DNA of 64,000 nt from Sporolactobacillus sp. Y61 (GTDB lineage Bacteria > Bacillota > Bacilli > Bacillales > Sporolactobacillaceae). Location: assembly GCF_040529185.1 (NCBI RefSeq), contig NZ_CP159510.1, positions 186,001 to 250,000 on the forward strand, written 5' to 3'. This document shows positions 38,083 to 48,120 of this stretch, piece by piece; position 1 is the first letter of the stretch, and every line of letters starts with the position of its first letter. Position numbers and translations under genes: made by a program. Below the pieces are notes generated by a model that had not been told where the DNA came from, made no database searches, and saw only the letters and a program-made list of their open reading frames with translations.

Positions 38083-38583
38083 CTAAATAAACCGCGCCAT
38101 CATATATTCATCCACGTATGCATCGCCTTCTCTCATGGCTTCCCTGTCTTCTCCATAGATTTCAAATCCCATATTTTTATAGGCCTGGATGGCCCTTTCA
38201 TTGGCGACCATCACGTAGAGGTAGAATTTTTTTACGATGCCTTCTTCACGGGCAATTTCCATTAATTTTTCGATCATCTTCCGGGAGATCCCCATTCTTC
38301 GGTAATTGGGTGTGACATAGACTGCTTCGAGGGTTGCCCTGTGCTGCATTTTAGGCAATGTTTCCTTAACCAGCGTCACGACTCCGACCAGCTGGTCTGC
38401 ATCGAACGCCCCGACCGTGATCGCATGTCCTCGGGAAAGCCGCCCGGCATAATCGGCTACAGATAAATCCTTCTCAATCGCATATTCCGATGCAAAAGCC
38501 TTCGGATTCTTCAGCAGGGCTTCCAGCCTCAGTTTCCGGTAAATCGCCGCATCTTTTTCTGTCAGTTCTTCATATCGTATCAC
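38083..38583 (-). CDS. GNAT family N-acetyltransferase
   Basis: 166 residues. IRYEELTEKDAAIYRKLRLEALLKNPKAFASEYA at the N-terminus and the acetyl-CoA motif NYRRMGISRKMIEKLMEIAREEG near residue 94, then ANERAIQAYKNMGFEIYG, are the GNAT fold. Substrate unknown. Monocistronic. Confidence 0.85.
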   Translation of the reverse strand: MIRYEELTEKDAAIYRKLRLEALLKNPKAFASEYAIEKDLSVADYAGRLSRGHAITVGAFDADQLVGVVTLVKETLPKMQHRATLEAVYVTPNYRRMGISRKMIEKLMEIAREEGIVKKFYLYVMVANERAIQAYKNMGFEIYGEDREAMREGDAYVDEYMMARFI

Positions 38584-39143
38584 TGTGCATTCCCCCTGAT
38601 GGATGTTTGTTCCTTTGGTAAGATAGATCTATTATGTGCCGATCACTGCCATCTTATTGTTGCCCTTAACACGTTATATGGATTGTTCTGAGAAATTGAC
38701 CTGATCGGTTTTTACGACAAAAAGAATCCGTCCCTCTGCTGAAGAGACGAATTCCATACGATTTGAAAATGATCGTTATTTTCTTTTCATACGCCGGAGC
38801 AGATCCGCCAGAAAGCGGCACCCAAAGCGTCGTGACACCCGAAAAGGAGCTGAAAATAATTATAGCGTATATTATTGAGAAAACTGCGCCCGAATGGCCC
38901 CGCATAAACGTGTGTCCGTCCAATCCATCAATGTGTGATAATGCCCATTCTACTGGATCCTGAACCAGGGGTCAATACCGGCTGAAATCGTCATGCATCT
39001 GGTCGCATCTTTTACCGGAGGGTTGAAAAACCCTGCCCTGCCCGGCTGATGGATTCGTCCGACATGCCGGCCGTGTGCCGGAATCGCACCCTGTCTGCCG
39101 AAATGAGCGGACCATTCCGCCTGATTACAGGGGATTTTTCCGC
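38584..39143. other. Intergenic, 560 bp; possible short minus-strand transcript
   Basis: No gene with family similarity. Minus strand shows a TATAAT (near 38862-38867, no strong -35) and a terminator-like hairpin GAATTCGTC...GGACGGATTC plus TTTTT at about 38715-38757, which would bound a transcript of about 150 bases not attached to a gene. The rest (38950-39140) contains only short GC-rich inverted repeats. Confidence 0.35.
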
Positions 39144-40619
39144 TTATTTAATGTTGAGGACCTGCGCCGTGGAGGCATGAATTTCATCCAGAAGCGCCGG
39201 ATGTTCAGCCAGAGACAACCCGTAAGAAGGAATCATTTCCTTAATTTTCGGTGTCCACTCCGCCATCTTCTGCGAAAAACACCGGTTCAGGACATCCAAC
39301 ATCACGTAAACGGCAGTTGATGCGCCGGGTGAAGCGCCAAGCAATGCGGCAATCGAGCCGTCTGAGCCCGTCACGACTTCTGTGCCGAATTGAAGGGTTC
39401 CTTTGCCTCCGGAAGCGGTGTCTTTGATCACCTGTACACGTTGTCCGGCCGTCACCAGATTCCAGTCCGCGCCGTTTGCCGCCGGAATAAACTCGCGCAG
39501 GGCATCCACCCGTTTCTCCTGCGATAAGAGCAGCTGCTGGATCAGATACCGGGTCAGTTTTCTCTGTTTGACCCCCGCGGCCAGCATCGTCAGCACATTA
39601 TCCGGTCTGACAGAACGGAGAAGATCACAATTTGATCCGGATTTCAGAAATTTCGGTGAGAATCCGGCAAAAGGTCCGAACAGAAGAGTCTGTTTACCGG
39701 CAATATACCGGGTATCCAGATGGGGCACCGACATGGGGGGAGCACCGATTTTCGCCTTCCCGTACACTTTCGCATGATGCTGAGCAATGACCTGCGGATT
39801 TTTACATACCATAAACAGTCCGCTGACCGGAAATCCACCAATGTGTCTGGATTCGGGAATGCCTGTTTTCTGCAAGAGAGGCAGGCTCCCGCCACCGCCA
39901 CCGATAAAGACGAATTTCGCTGTATGGACTTCATTATACCCACTGGCCAGATCGCGCACCCTGACTTTCCACTGTCCGCCTGAACGCTGGATGTTTTCAA
40001 CGCGATGCCTGTAACTGACTTCGACGTTCTCTTTTTCCAGATGATCAATCAGCATGCGTGTCAGCGCTCCAAAATTCACATCCGTGCCTGATTCCATTTT
40101 CGTTGCTGCTACCGGTTCCCGTGATGACCGTCCGTTCATAATCAATGGAATCCATTCTTCCAGCTGAGCCGGATCTTCGGAAAACGCCATTCCCTTAAAA
40201 AGGGGATGACCGGAGAGCGCCTGAAATCTTTTTTTCAAAAAAGAAACATTTTGCTGTCCAGTAACAAAACTCATATGAGGGATTGGACGAATAAAGTTCT
40301 GTGGATGCCGTAACAAATCGTTTCTGACGAGATAAGACCAGAATTGTCTTGAAAGTTGAAACCGCTCATTAATCGTGATCGCTTTACGAATATCGACCGA
40401 ACCATCCGGTTTCTCAGGTGTATAGTTCAGTTCACACAAAGCGGAGTGCCCGGTACCGGCATTATTCCACTCATTAGAACTTTCCTGACCTGCTTTGTCA
40501 AGTTTCTCAAATACTTTGATATTCCAATCGGGTGATAGCGCTTTCAACAATGATCCCAAAGTGGCACTCATAATTCCCGCACCGATTAAGATGACGTCTG
40601 TTTTCTTCTGAATACTCAT
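39144..40619 (-). CDS. mqo: Malate:quinone oxidoreductase
   Basis: 491 residues from ATG 40619; a longer frame is open upstream but the FAD-binding start is here. Peripheral membrane flavoprotein oxidising malate to oxaloacetate with quinone. [19 protein letters not shown] is the FAD motif, [20 protein letters not shown] is the Mqo hallmark, and [21 protein letters not shown] is a second dinucleotide-type block. Its presence implies a quinone-linked chain despite fermentation genes. Confidence 0.92.
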   Translation of the reverse strand: MSIQKKTDVILIGAGIMSATLGSLLKALSPDWNIKVFEKLDKAGQESSNEWNNAGTGHSALCELNYTPEKPDGSVDIRKAITINERFQLSRQFWSYLVRNDLLRHPQNFIRPIPHMSFVTGQQNVSFLKKRFQALSGHPLFKGMAFSEDPAQLEEWIPLIMNGRSSREPVAATKMESGTDVNFGALTRMLIDHLEKENVEVSYRHRVENIQRSGGQWKVRVRDLASGYNEVHTAKFVFIGGGGGSLPLLQKTGIPESRHIGGFPVSGLFMVCKNPQVIAQHHAKVYGKAKIGAPPMSVPHLDTRYIAGKQTLLFGPFAGFSPKFLKSGSNCDLLRSVRPDNVLTMLAAGVKQRKLTRYLIQQLLLSQEKRVDALREFIPAANGADWNLVTAGQRVQVIKDTASGGKGTLQFGTEVVTGSDGSIAALLGASPGASTAVYVMLDVLNRCFSQKMAEWTPKIKEMIPSYGLSLAEHPALLDEIHASTAQVLNIK

Positions 40620-40972
40620 GATCTCTTTCCTCATCCCCTGTTTTTTCATTAGATGCTGCTGTCCCTGCATCAAAAAGGCGAAACTCAAAATGTACTATTT
40701 CTGTCACAATGTTAAGTCTATAATAATCGAAAATCAGCCGATAATAAAGCGGGAAGGTAATTGCCCGCAATGAATAGCCTCATTCCCGTCTATGGGACTG
40801 TCCAACTTTAATTCTGAATGGAAGGACGTGTCCCCCAGATCTGTCTTAAATATTATGTTAAAACGAGACCGTTTATTATGAGGGAAGCGAAAACATATAT
40901 ATAAGGTCATTCCAGTATAAAGTCAGATCTGACCTGCCTGATAGTCGTTCGATTTGTGGAAGGAGGATGGAT
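40620..40972. other. Divergent intergenic region mqo / P-type ATPase
   Basis: 353 bp without a gene. A perfect 12-bp palindrome GTCAGATCTGAC at 40922-40933 lies 40 bases before the ATPase start and may be an operator. No clear -35/-10 pair was found for either gene. Confidence 0.4.
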
Positions 40973-43792
40973 ATGCGCACAGATCAAAAAGCAAGTCATG
41001 ATGAGCAAATCAGCATCCAGAGAGCCCAGACGAAAGATGTGTTTGGCCTTCTGGGAACCCGTTCCGACGGGCGTCGCGCGGATGAACTGGAAGGATTAAG
41101 AAGCAAATACGGCACCAATAAAATCACAGAGACAAAAAAAGAATCGACTTTTATTAAATTTGTGAAAAATTTCATAAGTTTAATGGCCATTCTGCTGTGG
41201 GTTGGCGGTGCCGTCGCCTTCTTCGCCGGAACGCCTGAGCTGGGGTTTGCCATATGGCTCGTCAATATCATCAACGGCCTTTTCAGCTTCTTTCAGGAAA
41301 ACAAGGCCAGCAAAGCCACAGAGGCACTGAAAAACATGCTGCCCTCTTACACCAGAGTCATCCGTGACGGCCAGGAGCAGAAGATTCTTGCAGAAGAACT
41401 GGTGCCGGGTGATATCATGCTGGTGGAAGAAGGCGATCGCATCTCAGCTGATGCACGTCTGGTGGCTTCTACCGATTTACAGATTAATCAGGCCGCACTG
41501 ACCGGGGAATCGAATCCGGTGAGAAAAAATGCGGAACCGGTCAGTGATCCGGATGTCTCCCGACTTGAATTTAAAGATATGATCTTTACCGGTACCACCG
41601 TATCGAGCGGAAGCGGTAAAGCTGTTGTGACCAAAATTGGCATGGCGACCGAATTCGGTAAAATTGCCGGGCTCACCCAATCAATGGATGAAGACATGAG
41701 CCCGATGCAAAAAGAACTGAACAAATTGACCCGGCAAATCTCCGTTATCGCCATTTCAATCGGCATCTTCTTCTTTATCGCAGCTGTCCTGTTTGTTGAT
41801 GAACCGATGGCACAGGCCTTCATCTTTTCACTGGGGATGATTGTCGCCTTTATTCCTGAAGGGCTGCTGCCGACCGTAACGCTTTCCCTGGCCATGGGCG
41901 TTCAGCGGATGGCAAAAGAGCACGCCCTGGTCAAGAAGCTGTCCTCTGTGGAAACGCTTGGCTCGACATCTGTGATCTGTTCGGACAAGACAGGTACATT
42001 AACGCAGAACGAAATGACGGTGAATGATATCTGGCTGCCCGGTCAGGAATTGAAGGTCACCGGCTCCGGATACGCCCCGAAAGGATCGGTACTTGATCAG
42101 GGCCGGAAGGTTTCCGCAAATGAAAACTTCGATCTGAAACTACTCTTATCAGCCGCATCACTTTGCAGTAATGCCCGGATACTCCCGCCCGATAAGCAGC
42201 ATACGCGTTACACCGTCCTGGGGGATCCGACAGAAGCCTGTCTGGGCGTGGCCGCACAAAAGGCCGGACTCACTCTGAAGGATATTGAGACTGAGGCTCC
42301 GCGAATCAGGGAACTTCCTTTTGATTCGACCCGTAAGCGGATGACGACGATCCATCAGTTAAAATCACCACTGGACGGCTCCAGTCGTATCGCCTGCGTG
42401 AAAGGAGCTCCTAAGGAAACTGTGGAATCCTGCAGTCAGATACGCGTCCACGGCAAGGTTCGCTCTATAACAGATGACGACCGTCAGAAGATCATGGCGG
42501 CAAATGATCGATATGCCCGCAATGGACTGCGGGTCCTGGCTGTGGCATACCGGGGACTGGACCACGCAGAAGGTCTTCCTGCAGCCCTGAGCGCATACAC
42601 ACCTGAACTGATTGAAAAGCAAATGACATTTACAGGCCTCGTCGTGATGGTCGATCCGCCACGGGTTGAAGTCGCTGCAGCGGTTAAAAAATGTCACGAA
42701 GCCAGCATCCGTATCATCATGATTACAGGCGATTATGGACTGACGGCAGAAAGCATCGCCAGGCGGATCGGGATTGTCCAGGGAGATCACCCGAGAGTGG
42801 TAACGGGTATCGAACTCGGAAAAATGTCTGATGAGCAGCTGAAAGACGCACTGTCAGATGAAGTGATTTTTGCCCGCGTGGCTCCGGAACAGAAATATCG
42901 TGTCGTCACAAATCTTCAGGAAATGAATAATGTTGTTGCGGTAACCGGAGATGGAGTCAATGATGCACCTGCATTGAAAAAGGCCGACATTGGCGTAGCA
43001 ATGGGGATGACCGGAACCGATGTTGCCAAAGAATCAGCAGATATGATTCTGACAGATGATAATTTTGCTTCCATTGTCCACGCCGTTGAGGAAGGACGGG
43101 CGGTCTTCAACAACATCCGGAAGTTCCTCCTGTATATCTTCAACAGTAACACGTCTGAAGCCGTTCCTTCGGCTGCTTTCCTGTTCTCACGGGGAGGCAT
43201 CCCCCTGCCCCTGACTGTCATGCAGATTTTATCCATCGACCTTGGAACAGATATGGTACCAGCTCTGGGTCTTGGAACTGAATTACCGGAGAAGGGCATT
43301 ATGAATCGTCCCCCTCGAAAGATGAACGATTCACTGCTGAACAGGCGCATTCTGGTCAAAGCCTTCCTGTGGTATGGAATGATTGAAGCGATCATTGCCA
43401 TGGCCGCCTATTTCTTCGTCAACCTGATGCACAGCGGCTCATTATTCCAGTTAGCAGATTCCGGGCAGATCTATCGCGAGGCAACAACAATGACGCTTGG
43501 CGCGATTATTTTCTGCCAGATCGGTGCGGTCATCAACTGCAGAACCGAATCTCAGTCTATTTTTTCATTAAACCCGTTCGGTAACCGGCTGATCAATATC
43601 GGGATTGTGACTGAAATCGTTCTATTGTGTCTTTTATCGTACGTTCCCTTTTTACACGGGTTATTTAATACGGCTCCGCTCAGTTGGGCAGACTGGCTGT
43701 TCCTGATTCTCTGTCCGATTCCTGTTGTGGCACTGGAAGAAGCCCGCAAGGCATGGATTCGAAGAAAAGATTTAAGGAGGTCATCTGAATGA
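40973..43792 (+). CDS. P2-type cation ATPase, Na,K-ATPase-like
   Basis: 939 residues from ATG 40973 (AAGGAGG with 6-base spacing; an ATG two codons earlier is too close). N-terminal cation-ATPase domain, TGES near residue 177, phosphorylation site CSDKTGT near residue 338, and TGDGVNDAPALKKADIGVAMG hinge motif. The M4 motif reads PEGLLPTVTLSLA and M5-M6 read LPLTVMQILSIDLGTDMVPALGLGTE, closer to Na,K/H,K-ATPases (P2C) than to SERCA (PEGLP). Likely exports Na+ or moves K+ (inference). Overlaps the following TrkA gene by 4 bases. Confidence 0.85.
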   Translation: MRTDQKASHDEQISIQRAQTKDVFGLLGTRSDGRRADELEGLRSKYGTNKITETKKESTFIKFVKNFISLMAILLWVGGAVAFFAGTPELGFAIWLVNIINGLFSFFQENKASKATEALKNMLPSYTRVIRDGQEQKILAEELVPGDIMLVEEGDRISADARLVASTDLQINQAALTGESNPVRKNAEPVSDPDVSRLEFKDMIFTGTTVSSGSGKAVVTKIGMATEFGKIAGLTQSMDEDMSPMQKELNKLTRQISVIAISIGIFFFIAAVLFVDEPMAQAFIFSLGMIVAFIPEGLLPTVTLSLAMGVQRMAKEHALVKKLSSVETLGSTSVICSDKTGTLTQNEMTVNDIWLPGQELKVTGSGYAPKGSVLDQGRKVSANENFDLKLLLSAASLCSNARILPPDKQHTRYTVLGDPTEACLGVAAQKAGLTLKDIETEAPRIRELPFDSTRKRMTTIHQLKSPLDGSSRIACVKGAPKETVESCSQIRVHGKVRSITDDDRQKIMAANDRYARNGLRVLAVAYRGLDHAEGLPAALSAYTPELIEKQMTFTGLVVMVDPPRVEVAAAVKKCHEASIRIIMITGDYGLTAESIARRIGIVQGDHPRVVTGIELGKMSDEQLKDALSDEVIFARVAPEQKYRVVTNLQEMNNVVAVTGDGVNDAPALKKADIGVAMGMTGTDVAKESADMILTDDNFASIVHAVEEGRAVFNNIRKFLLYIFNSNTSEAVPSAAFLFSRGGIPLPLTVMQILSIDLGTDMVPALGLGTELPEKGIMNRPPRKMNDSLLNRRILVKAFLWYGMIEAIIAMAAYFFVNLMHSGSLFQLADSGQIYREATTMTLGAIIFCQIGAVINCRTESQSIFSLNPFGNRLINIGIVTEIVLLCLLSYVPFLHGLFNTAPLSWADWLFLILCPIPVVALEEARKAWIRRKDLRRSSE

Positions 43793-44436
43793 AGATCATC
43801 ATTGCCGGATGCGGCCGGCTTGGTTCCGGACTGGCACTTGAATTATCCCGTCAGGGGGAGAATGTCACTGTAATCAGCTCAAACGCTGAGCTGTTCAAAC
43901 CACTGGCAAAAGATTTTTCCGGAAAAACGATTGAAGGGGTGGAATATGATAAAGACACACTGGAGAAGGCCGGAATTCAGCGTACCGACAGCCTGATTTC
44001 CTGTACCAGAAGCGATGAAGTCAATGCCCTGGTCGCCAGAATTGCCCGTAATCACTACCGGGTGCCCAAAGTGATTGCACAGCTGAACGACAGCCGGAAG
44101 AAGGAGATCTTTAATTCTTTAGGGATCCAGGTGATTACAACGGTTCAGTGGGGGATTGCCCGGACCAAAGAACTGCTCACCTTTAATCGTGTGGAACGTG
44201 TCATGAGCATCGGCAATACCCCTGTAGAAATCATCCGCGTCGTGATCCCCGCGCTGCTTTCGGGTCACACCATCAGAGAAGCCTTTCCTGTGAATGAAGC
44301 AGGACTCGTCGCCGTTAACCGGGGAAATCATTCCTTTATTCCTGCTCCTGACACAAAATTACAAAATCGGGATATTGTCTATCTATCCGTGTTAGCTGAT
44401 TCGATGGATGAAATCAGCCGCATTCTGGATCTATAA
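43789..44436 (+). CDS. TrkA/RCK-domain NAD-binding protein 1
   Basis: 215 residues. MKIIIAGCGRLGSGLALELSRQGENVTVIS is the RCK_N Rossmann motif, and a RCK_C (TrkA-C) domain follows from about residue 140. Normally such proteins gate TrkH/KtrB/KdpA-type or other channels in response to NAD(H) or ATP. None of these is encoded near; the gene overlaps the ATPase stop (ATGA), so the ATPase is the likely partner. Confidence 0.85.
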   Translation: MKIIIAGCGRLGSGLALELSRQGENVTVISSNAELFKPLAKDFSGKTIEGVEYDKDTLEKAGIQRTDSLISCTRSDEVNALVARIARNHYRVPKVIAQLNDSRKKEIFNSLGIQVITTVQWGIARTKELLTFNRVERVMSIGNTPVEIIRVVIPALLSGHTIREAFPVNEAGLVAVNRGNHSFIPAPDTKLQNRDIVYLSVLADSMDEISRILDL

Positions 44437-44449
44437 GGAGGGAATCTGA

Positions 44450-45109
44450 ATGAAAATTATCGTAATAGGCGGCGGGCAGATTGGTTCCTACGTTGCCCGG
44501 ATGATGTTAGCGTCAGGAAACGATGTGAAAATAATCGAGCACAGAGAAAAGCTGATCAAAGATATCCGACATCATTTCCCGGATGATTTGATTATTGAGG
44601 GCGATGAAGCAAGCCCGAAAGTGCTGGAGAAGGCCGGAATCAGCGAAGCAGATGTTCTGGCCGCCGTAACAGATGCCGATGAGATCAATCTGGTGGCGTC
44701 GACCATTGCGAAGTTTGAATTCCAGACAGATCGCGTCATCGCCTGTGTCAATAATCCGAAAAACGACTGGCTTTTTACGGCGGAAATGGGCGTCGACGTC
44801 AAGATCAGTCAGGCTAACCTCCTGGCCCGCGTCATTGCGGATCAGATTGATATGGATAATATGGTCACGCTGATGCGGTTAAATCATGGTGACAATTCAA
44901 TTGTCGAAGTAACAGTCCATGGCGGCGCCAAAGCAGACGGCTTTGCCCTGAAAGATATTCCGATTCCGAATGAAACCGTACTCATCGCCATTCAGAGAGG
45001 AAACAAAAATATTGTTGCCCGGGGAAATACAGTACTGAAAGCAGGCGACCACATTCTGGCTTATACGAAAACAGCTGATCAAGGCGTTTTATTTGAGTTA
45101 ATGCGCTGA
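44450..45109 (+). CDS. TrkA/RCK-domain NAD-binding protein 2
   Basis: 219 residues. MKIIVIGGGQIGSYVARMMLASGNDVKIIE followed by IEGDEASPKVLEKAGISEADVLAAVTDADEIN is a canonical RCK_N; TrkA_C from about residue 140. Diverged from the first copy but homologous. RBS AAGGAGGG. Ends the operon, terminator at 45130-45162. Confidence 0.85.
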   Translation: MKIIVIGGGQIGSYVARMMLASGNDVKIIEHREKLIKDIRHHFPDDLIIEGDEASPKVLEKAGISEADVLAAVTDADEINLVASTIAKFEFQTDRVIACVNNPKNDWLFTAEMGVDVKISQANLLARVIADQIDMDNMVTLMRLNHGDNSIVEVTVHGGAKADGFALKDIPIPNETVLIAIQRGNKNIVARGNTVLKAGDHILAYTKTADQGVLFELMR

Positions 45110-45129
45110 CAGGGAAAATCATAGGATAC

Positions 45130-45162
45130 AAAAAACTGCTCTTCCTCAGGAGAGCAGTTTAT
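45130..45162 (+). terminator. Terminator of the ATPase-TrkA operon
   Basis: AAACTGCTCT-TCCTC-AGGAGAGCAGTTT stem ending in TTTATTTAG, 21 bases after the second TrkA stop. Confidence 0.85.
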
Positions 45163-45174
45163 TTAGTGTATATT

Positions 45175-45330
45175 TTTATCCCGCATTAACGGGCAGTAAG
45201 ATCCCCACCTCAGAGTCATGTGGGTAAATGAAAATACCCGGGTGGGGATCACTGCCCGTAAAAGCCCGATGGGTTCAACGAACAATCCGTGGGGGATGAA
45301 GTAACCCCCCCACGGATTGAAGTTTCACCT
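45175..45330 (+). mobile_element. Palindromic non-autonomous element, IS200/IS605-like ends
   Basis: Between convergent stops of TrkA2 and adhE. TTTAT (45175-45179) is followed by a small hairpin CCCG-CATTAA-CGGG, then a long stem: ACGGGCAGT..GATCCCCACC (45189-45209) with GGTGGGGATC.ACTGCCCGT (45241-45259), 19 pairs with a 2-base bulge, capped by GGGTA/TACCC. A second 12-bp stem AATCCGTGGGGG/CCCCCACGGATT (45284-45318) follows GATGGGTTCAACGAAC, then GAAGTTTCAC. No T-run, so not an ordinary terminator. The order resembles the guide-RNA scaffold/right end of TnpB elements as I recall them. No tnpA or tnpB. Boundaries are estimates. Confidence 0.45.
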
Positions 45331-45334
45331 ATCT

Positions 45335-47995
45335 TCAGACTTCTGTGCCGACTCCTTCGTACGCATTTGTCAGAAGCTGTTTCAGCTCACTGATCAGGGG
45401 TTCTTTAGGGTTGGTCGAGGTGCACTGATCCTCATAAGCGAGTTCAGCGAGCTTGTCCACGGTTGCGTCAAAGTGCTTTTTCTCCACCTGATTATCTTTC
45501 AGATTCAGTGTAACATCGACATCATGGGCCAGTTTAATAAATTCCTGAACAAAACTTTCAACCAGCTCTTCTGTCGTGCTTCCTTTAAATCCGAGGAACC
45601 GGGCGATTGCTGCATAATCCTCATCCGCTCTGAAACGATTATATTTTGGCCAGATGGCAAGCTTCGTTGGTATCTTCGCATTGTAGCGAACAACCTGCGG
45701 GAACATAATCGAAATGGCAAGACCGTGTGGCAGACCGAACTCATCGCCCAGCTTATGAGCGAGCGAATGGTTAATCCCCAGAAAGGCATTGGCAATAGCC
45801 ATACCGGCGATCGTTGAGGCATTATGCATGGCCTCCCGTGCATCCTGATCACCGGCATAAGAAGCGCGCAGATTCTCGAATACCAGCTTGATTGCCTGAA
45901 GCGACCAGCCGCGTGTATAATCCGAGGCGTAGACGGATACATAAGCTTCCACTGCATGCGTCAGCACATCCAGCCCGGACCAGGCGACCGTCCGTTTCGG
46001 CAGGGTCTCAACAAACTGCGGATCGATGATGGCGACGTCAGGCTGCAGCGCATAGTCTGTAATCGGATATTTGACATGCGTTTTCACATCCGTGATCACG
46101 GCATAGGGTGTTACTTCCGAACCTGTGCCGGATGTCGTCGGAATACCAATATATTTTACTTTTTTCAGTTCCGGCACTTTACAGGTCCGCTTATGTGTGT
46201 CATGGAATTTCTGCTTGGCGGCGGTAAATAAAACATCGGGGCGTTCGTAAAACAGCCACATCCCTTTTGCTGCATCCATCGCGGAACCACCGCCTAATGC
46301 GATGATCGTATCGGGATGGAATTGTTTCATGCTGTCCACACCACGGCAGATCGTATCCGTTGTCGGGTCCGGTTCAACCTGAGAGAAGATTTCAATCGAT
46401 GGTGCTTCTCTGCGCCGGTTCAGCATGTCAACGACGCGATCAGCATAACCGAGCTTGACCATGTCGGGATCGCAGACCAGAAAGACACGATGGATGTCGG
46501 ACATCTGTTTCAGATAGCGCAGCGCGTTCCGTTCAAAATAAATTCTCGGCGGCAGTTTAACCCACTGCATGTTATTACGCCGTTTCGCAACAATCTTAAT
46601 ATTAAGCAAATCGAAGTCGGACAAGTTGTGCGAAATCGAGTTATGCCCGTAAGAGCCTGTACCCAGGGTCAGCGACGGGACCATGTTATTGTACAAATTG
46701 CCCAGGCCACCGAGAGCAGACGGAGAATTGACGATAATTCGGCAGGCCTTCATTTCAATTCCAAACCGTTTAATCAGTGCCTGATCCTTTGTATGTATCG
46801 CCGCCGTATGACCGGCACCACCAAAGTCCAGCAGCTGTTCAGCAATCTTAAATCCCTCTGCATGATCCTTTACCTTGTACATGGAGAGCACAGGGGACAG
46901 CTTCTCACGCGACAACGGATAGTCCGGACCTACGCCATCAATCTCAGCAATCAGTACCCGGGTTTCCTTCGGTACGCTGATCCCGGCTAATCTGGCAATC
47001 TCATAAGCGGATTTCCCGGCAATCGGCCCGCGGACGCTTCCGCGCTTTGGATCCATCATGGCGTCGCCAAGCGCGTCGTTATCCTTTTTATCAATAACTA
47101 CGCTGCCCAGCCGCTTAAACTCATCCTTAACCGCCTCATAAATCGCCTCATCAACAATCACACTGTTTTCTGAGGCACAGATCATACCGTTATCGAACGT
47201 TTTGGAAAGGGTGATGTCATTGACCGCCTGTTTGATGTCTGCCGTCTTTTCAATATAAGCGGGACCATTCCCGGGGCCGACACCGAGTGCCGGCTTACCG
47301 GTTGAATACGCCGCCTTAACCATGCCCGGGCCACCGGTTGCCAGTACGGTCGCGACGCCTGGATGATTCATCAGCGCGCCAGTTGCCTGAATGCTGGGCT
47401 TTTCAATCCACTGAATACAATTTTGCGGCGCACCGGCTTTCACTGCCGCCTCGGCAATAATTCTGGCCGTTTCCACACAGGACTTCTGCGCCTGCGGGTG
47501 GAAACCGAAAATGATCGTATTACGTGTTTTCAGTGCAATCAGAGATTTGAAGATCACCGTCGATGTCGGGTTGGTTACCGGCGTGACCCCGGCAATGACG
47601 CCCACAGGTTCAGCAATCTTAACGATCTGTTCCTGATCATCTTCCTCAATGATCCCAACCGTTTTGTCGTGGCGAATCTTGTCCCAGATGTATTTGCTTG
47701 CATAAATGTTTTTGACATCCTTATCCTCAACAACCCCGCGTCCGGTTTCCTCTACGGCCATCTTCGCCAGTTTCATGTGATTGTCCAGTGCGGCAATCGC
47801 TATCGCTTCACAGATTTTATCCACCTGACCCTGGTTAAAATGTGCCAATGTATCCAGAGCTTTTGTTGATTTCTGAACCAGACTGTCAATATATTTCTTA
47901 ATTGATTCCAGATCTGCCTCCGGGCGGCTTGGTCGACCTGCAGCTTTCTGTTCCAGACTTTTCTCTTTGTCATTTTGTTTAGCCGTCTTTAACAT
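45335..47995 (-). CDS. adhE: Bifunctional aldehyde-alcohol dehydrogenase
   Basis: 886 residues from ATG 47995 (GGAGAGG 8 bases upstream); a start 10 codons earlier would lie in the Rex operator. N-terminal CoA-acylating acetaldehyde dehydrogenase (catalytic Cys in NGMICASENSVIV) linked to a C-terminal iron alcohol dehydrogenase (GGGSAMDAAKGMWLFYE, His ligands in GINHSLAHKLG and FGLPHG). Converts acetyl-CoA to ethanol, re-oxidising two NADH. Controlled by Rex. Confidence 0.95.
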   Translation of the reverse strand: MLKTAKQNDKEKSLEQKAAGRPSRPEADLESIKKYIDSLVQKSTKALDTLAHFNQGQVDKICEAIAIAALDNHMKLAKMAVEETGRGVVEDKDVKNIYASKYIWDKIRHDKTVGIIEEDDQEQIVKIAEPVGVIAGVTPVTNPTSTVIFKSLIALKTRNTIIFGFHPQAQKSCVETARIIAEAAVKAGAPQNCIQWIEKPSIQATGALMNHPGVATVLATGGPGMVKAAYSTGKPALGVGPGNGPAYIEKTADIKQAVNDITLSKTFDNGMICASENSVIVDEAIYEAVKDEFKRLGSVVIDKKDNDALGDAMMDPKRGSVRGPIAGKSAYEIARLAGISVPKETRVLIAEIDGVGPDYPLSREKLSPVLSMYKVKDHAEGFKIAEQLLDFGGAGHTAAIHTKDQALIKRFGIEMKACRIIVNSPSALGGLGNLYNNMVPSLTLGTGSYGHNSISHNLSDFDLLNIKIVAKRRNNMQWVKLPPRIYFERNALRYLKQMSDIHRVFLVCDPDMVKLGYADRVVDMLNRRREAPSIEIFSQVEPDPTTDTICRGVDSMKQFHPDTIIALGGGSAMDAAKGMWLFYERPDVLFTAAKQKFHDTHKRTCKVPELKKVKYIGIPTTSGTGSEVTPYAVITDVKTHVKYPITDYALQPDVAIIDPQFVETLPKRTVAWSGLDVLTHAVEAYVSVYASDYTRGWSLQAIKLVFENLRASYAGDQDAREAMHNASTIAGMAIANAFLGINHSLAHKLGDEFGLPHGLAISIMFPQVVRYNAKIPTKLAIWPKYNRFRADEDYAAIARFLGFKGSTTEELVESFVQEFIKLAHDVDVTLNLKDNQVEKKHFDATVDKLAELAYEDQCTSTNPKEPLISELKQLLTNAYEGVGTEV

Positions 47996-48009
47996 AATCA
48001 GCCTCTCCT

Positions 48010-48027
48010 TTGTGAATTTTTTCACAA
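48010..48027. promoter_or_regulatory. Rex operator, proximal
   Basis: TTGTGAATTTTTTCACAA, a perfect-arm Rex palindrome, between the promoter and the adhE RBS. Rex binds when NADH is low and releases when NADH rises. Confidence 0.88.
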
Positions 48028-48091
48028 GAAACTGTTAACAATAAGAGCTCCGGAAATAAAGCCCCTGTGTAAGCGGTTTCTCGGTATTCCA

Positions 48092-48120
48092 AGCATAATA
48101 TCAATGGAACATGAAATCAA
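48092..48120 (-). promoter_or_regulatory. adhE proximal promoter
   Basis: Minus strand TTGATT (48115-48120), 17-base spacer, TATGCT (48092-48097), upstream of the Rex box. Confidence 0.6.

Noticed and set aside
38666..38923. 85-codon open frame on the minus strand
   Set aside because: No RBS, odd composition, and it runs through a terminator hairpin.
45284..45318. Simple rho-independent terminator for adhE
   Set aside because: Strong stem but no T-run on either strand; better explained as part of the IS605-like element, although it may still slow polymerase.
47996..48025. Longer adhE start (10 codons)
   Set aside because: It would lie within the RBS and Rex operator; ATG 47995 has ideal spacing.
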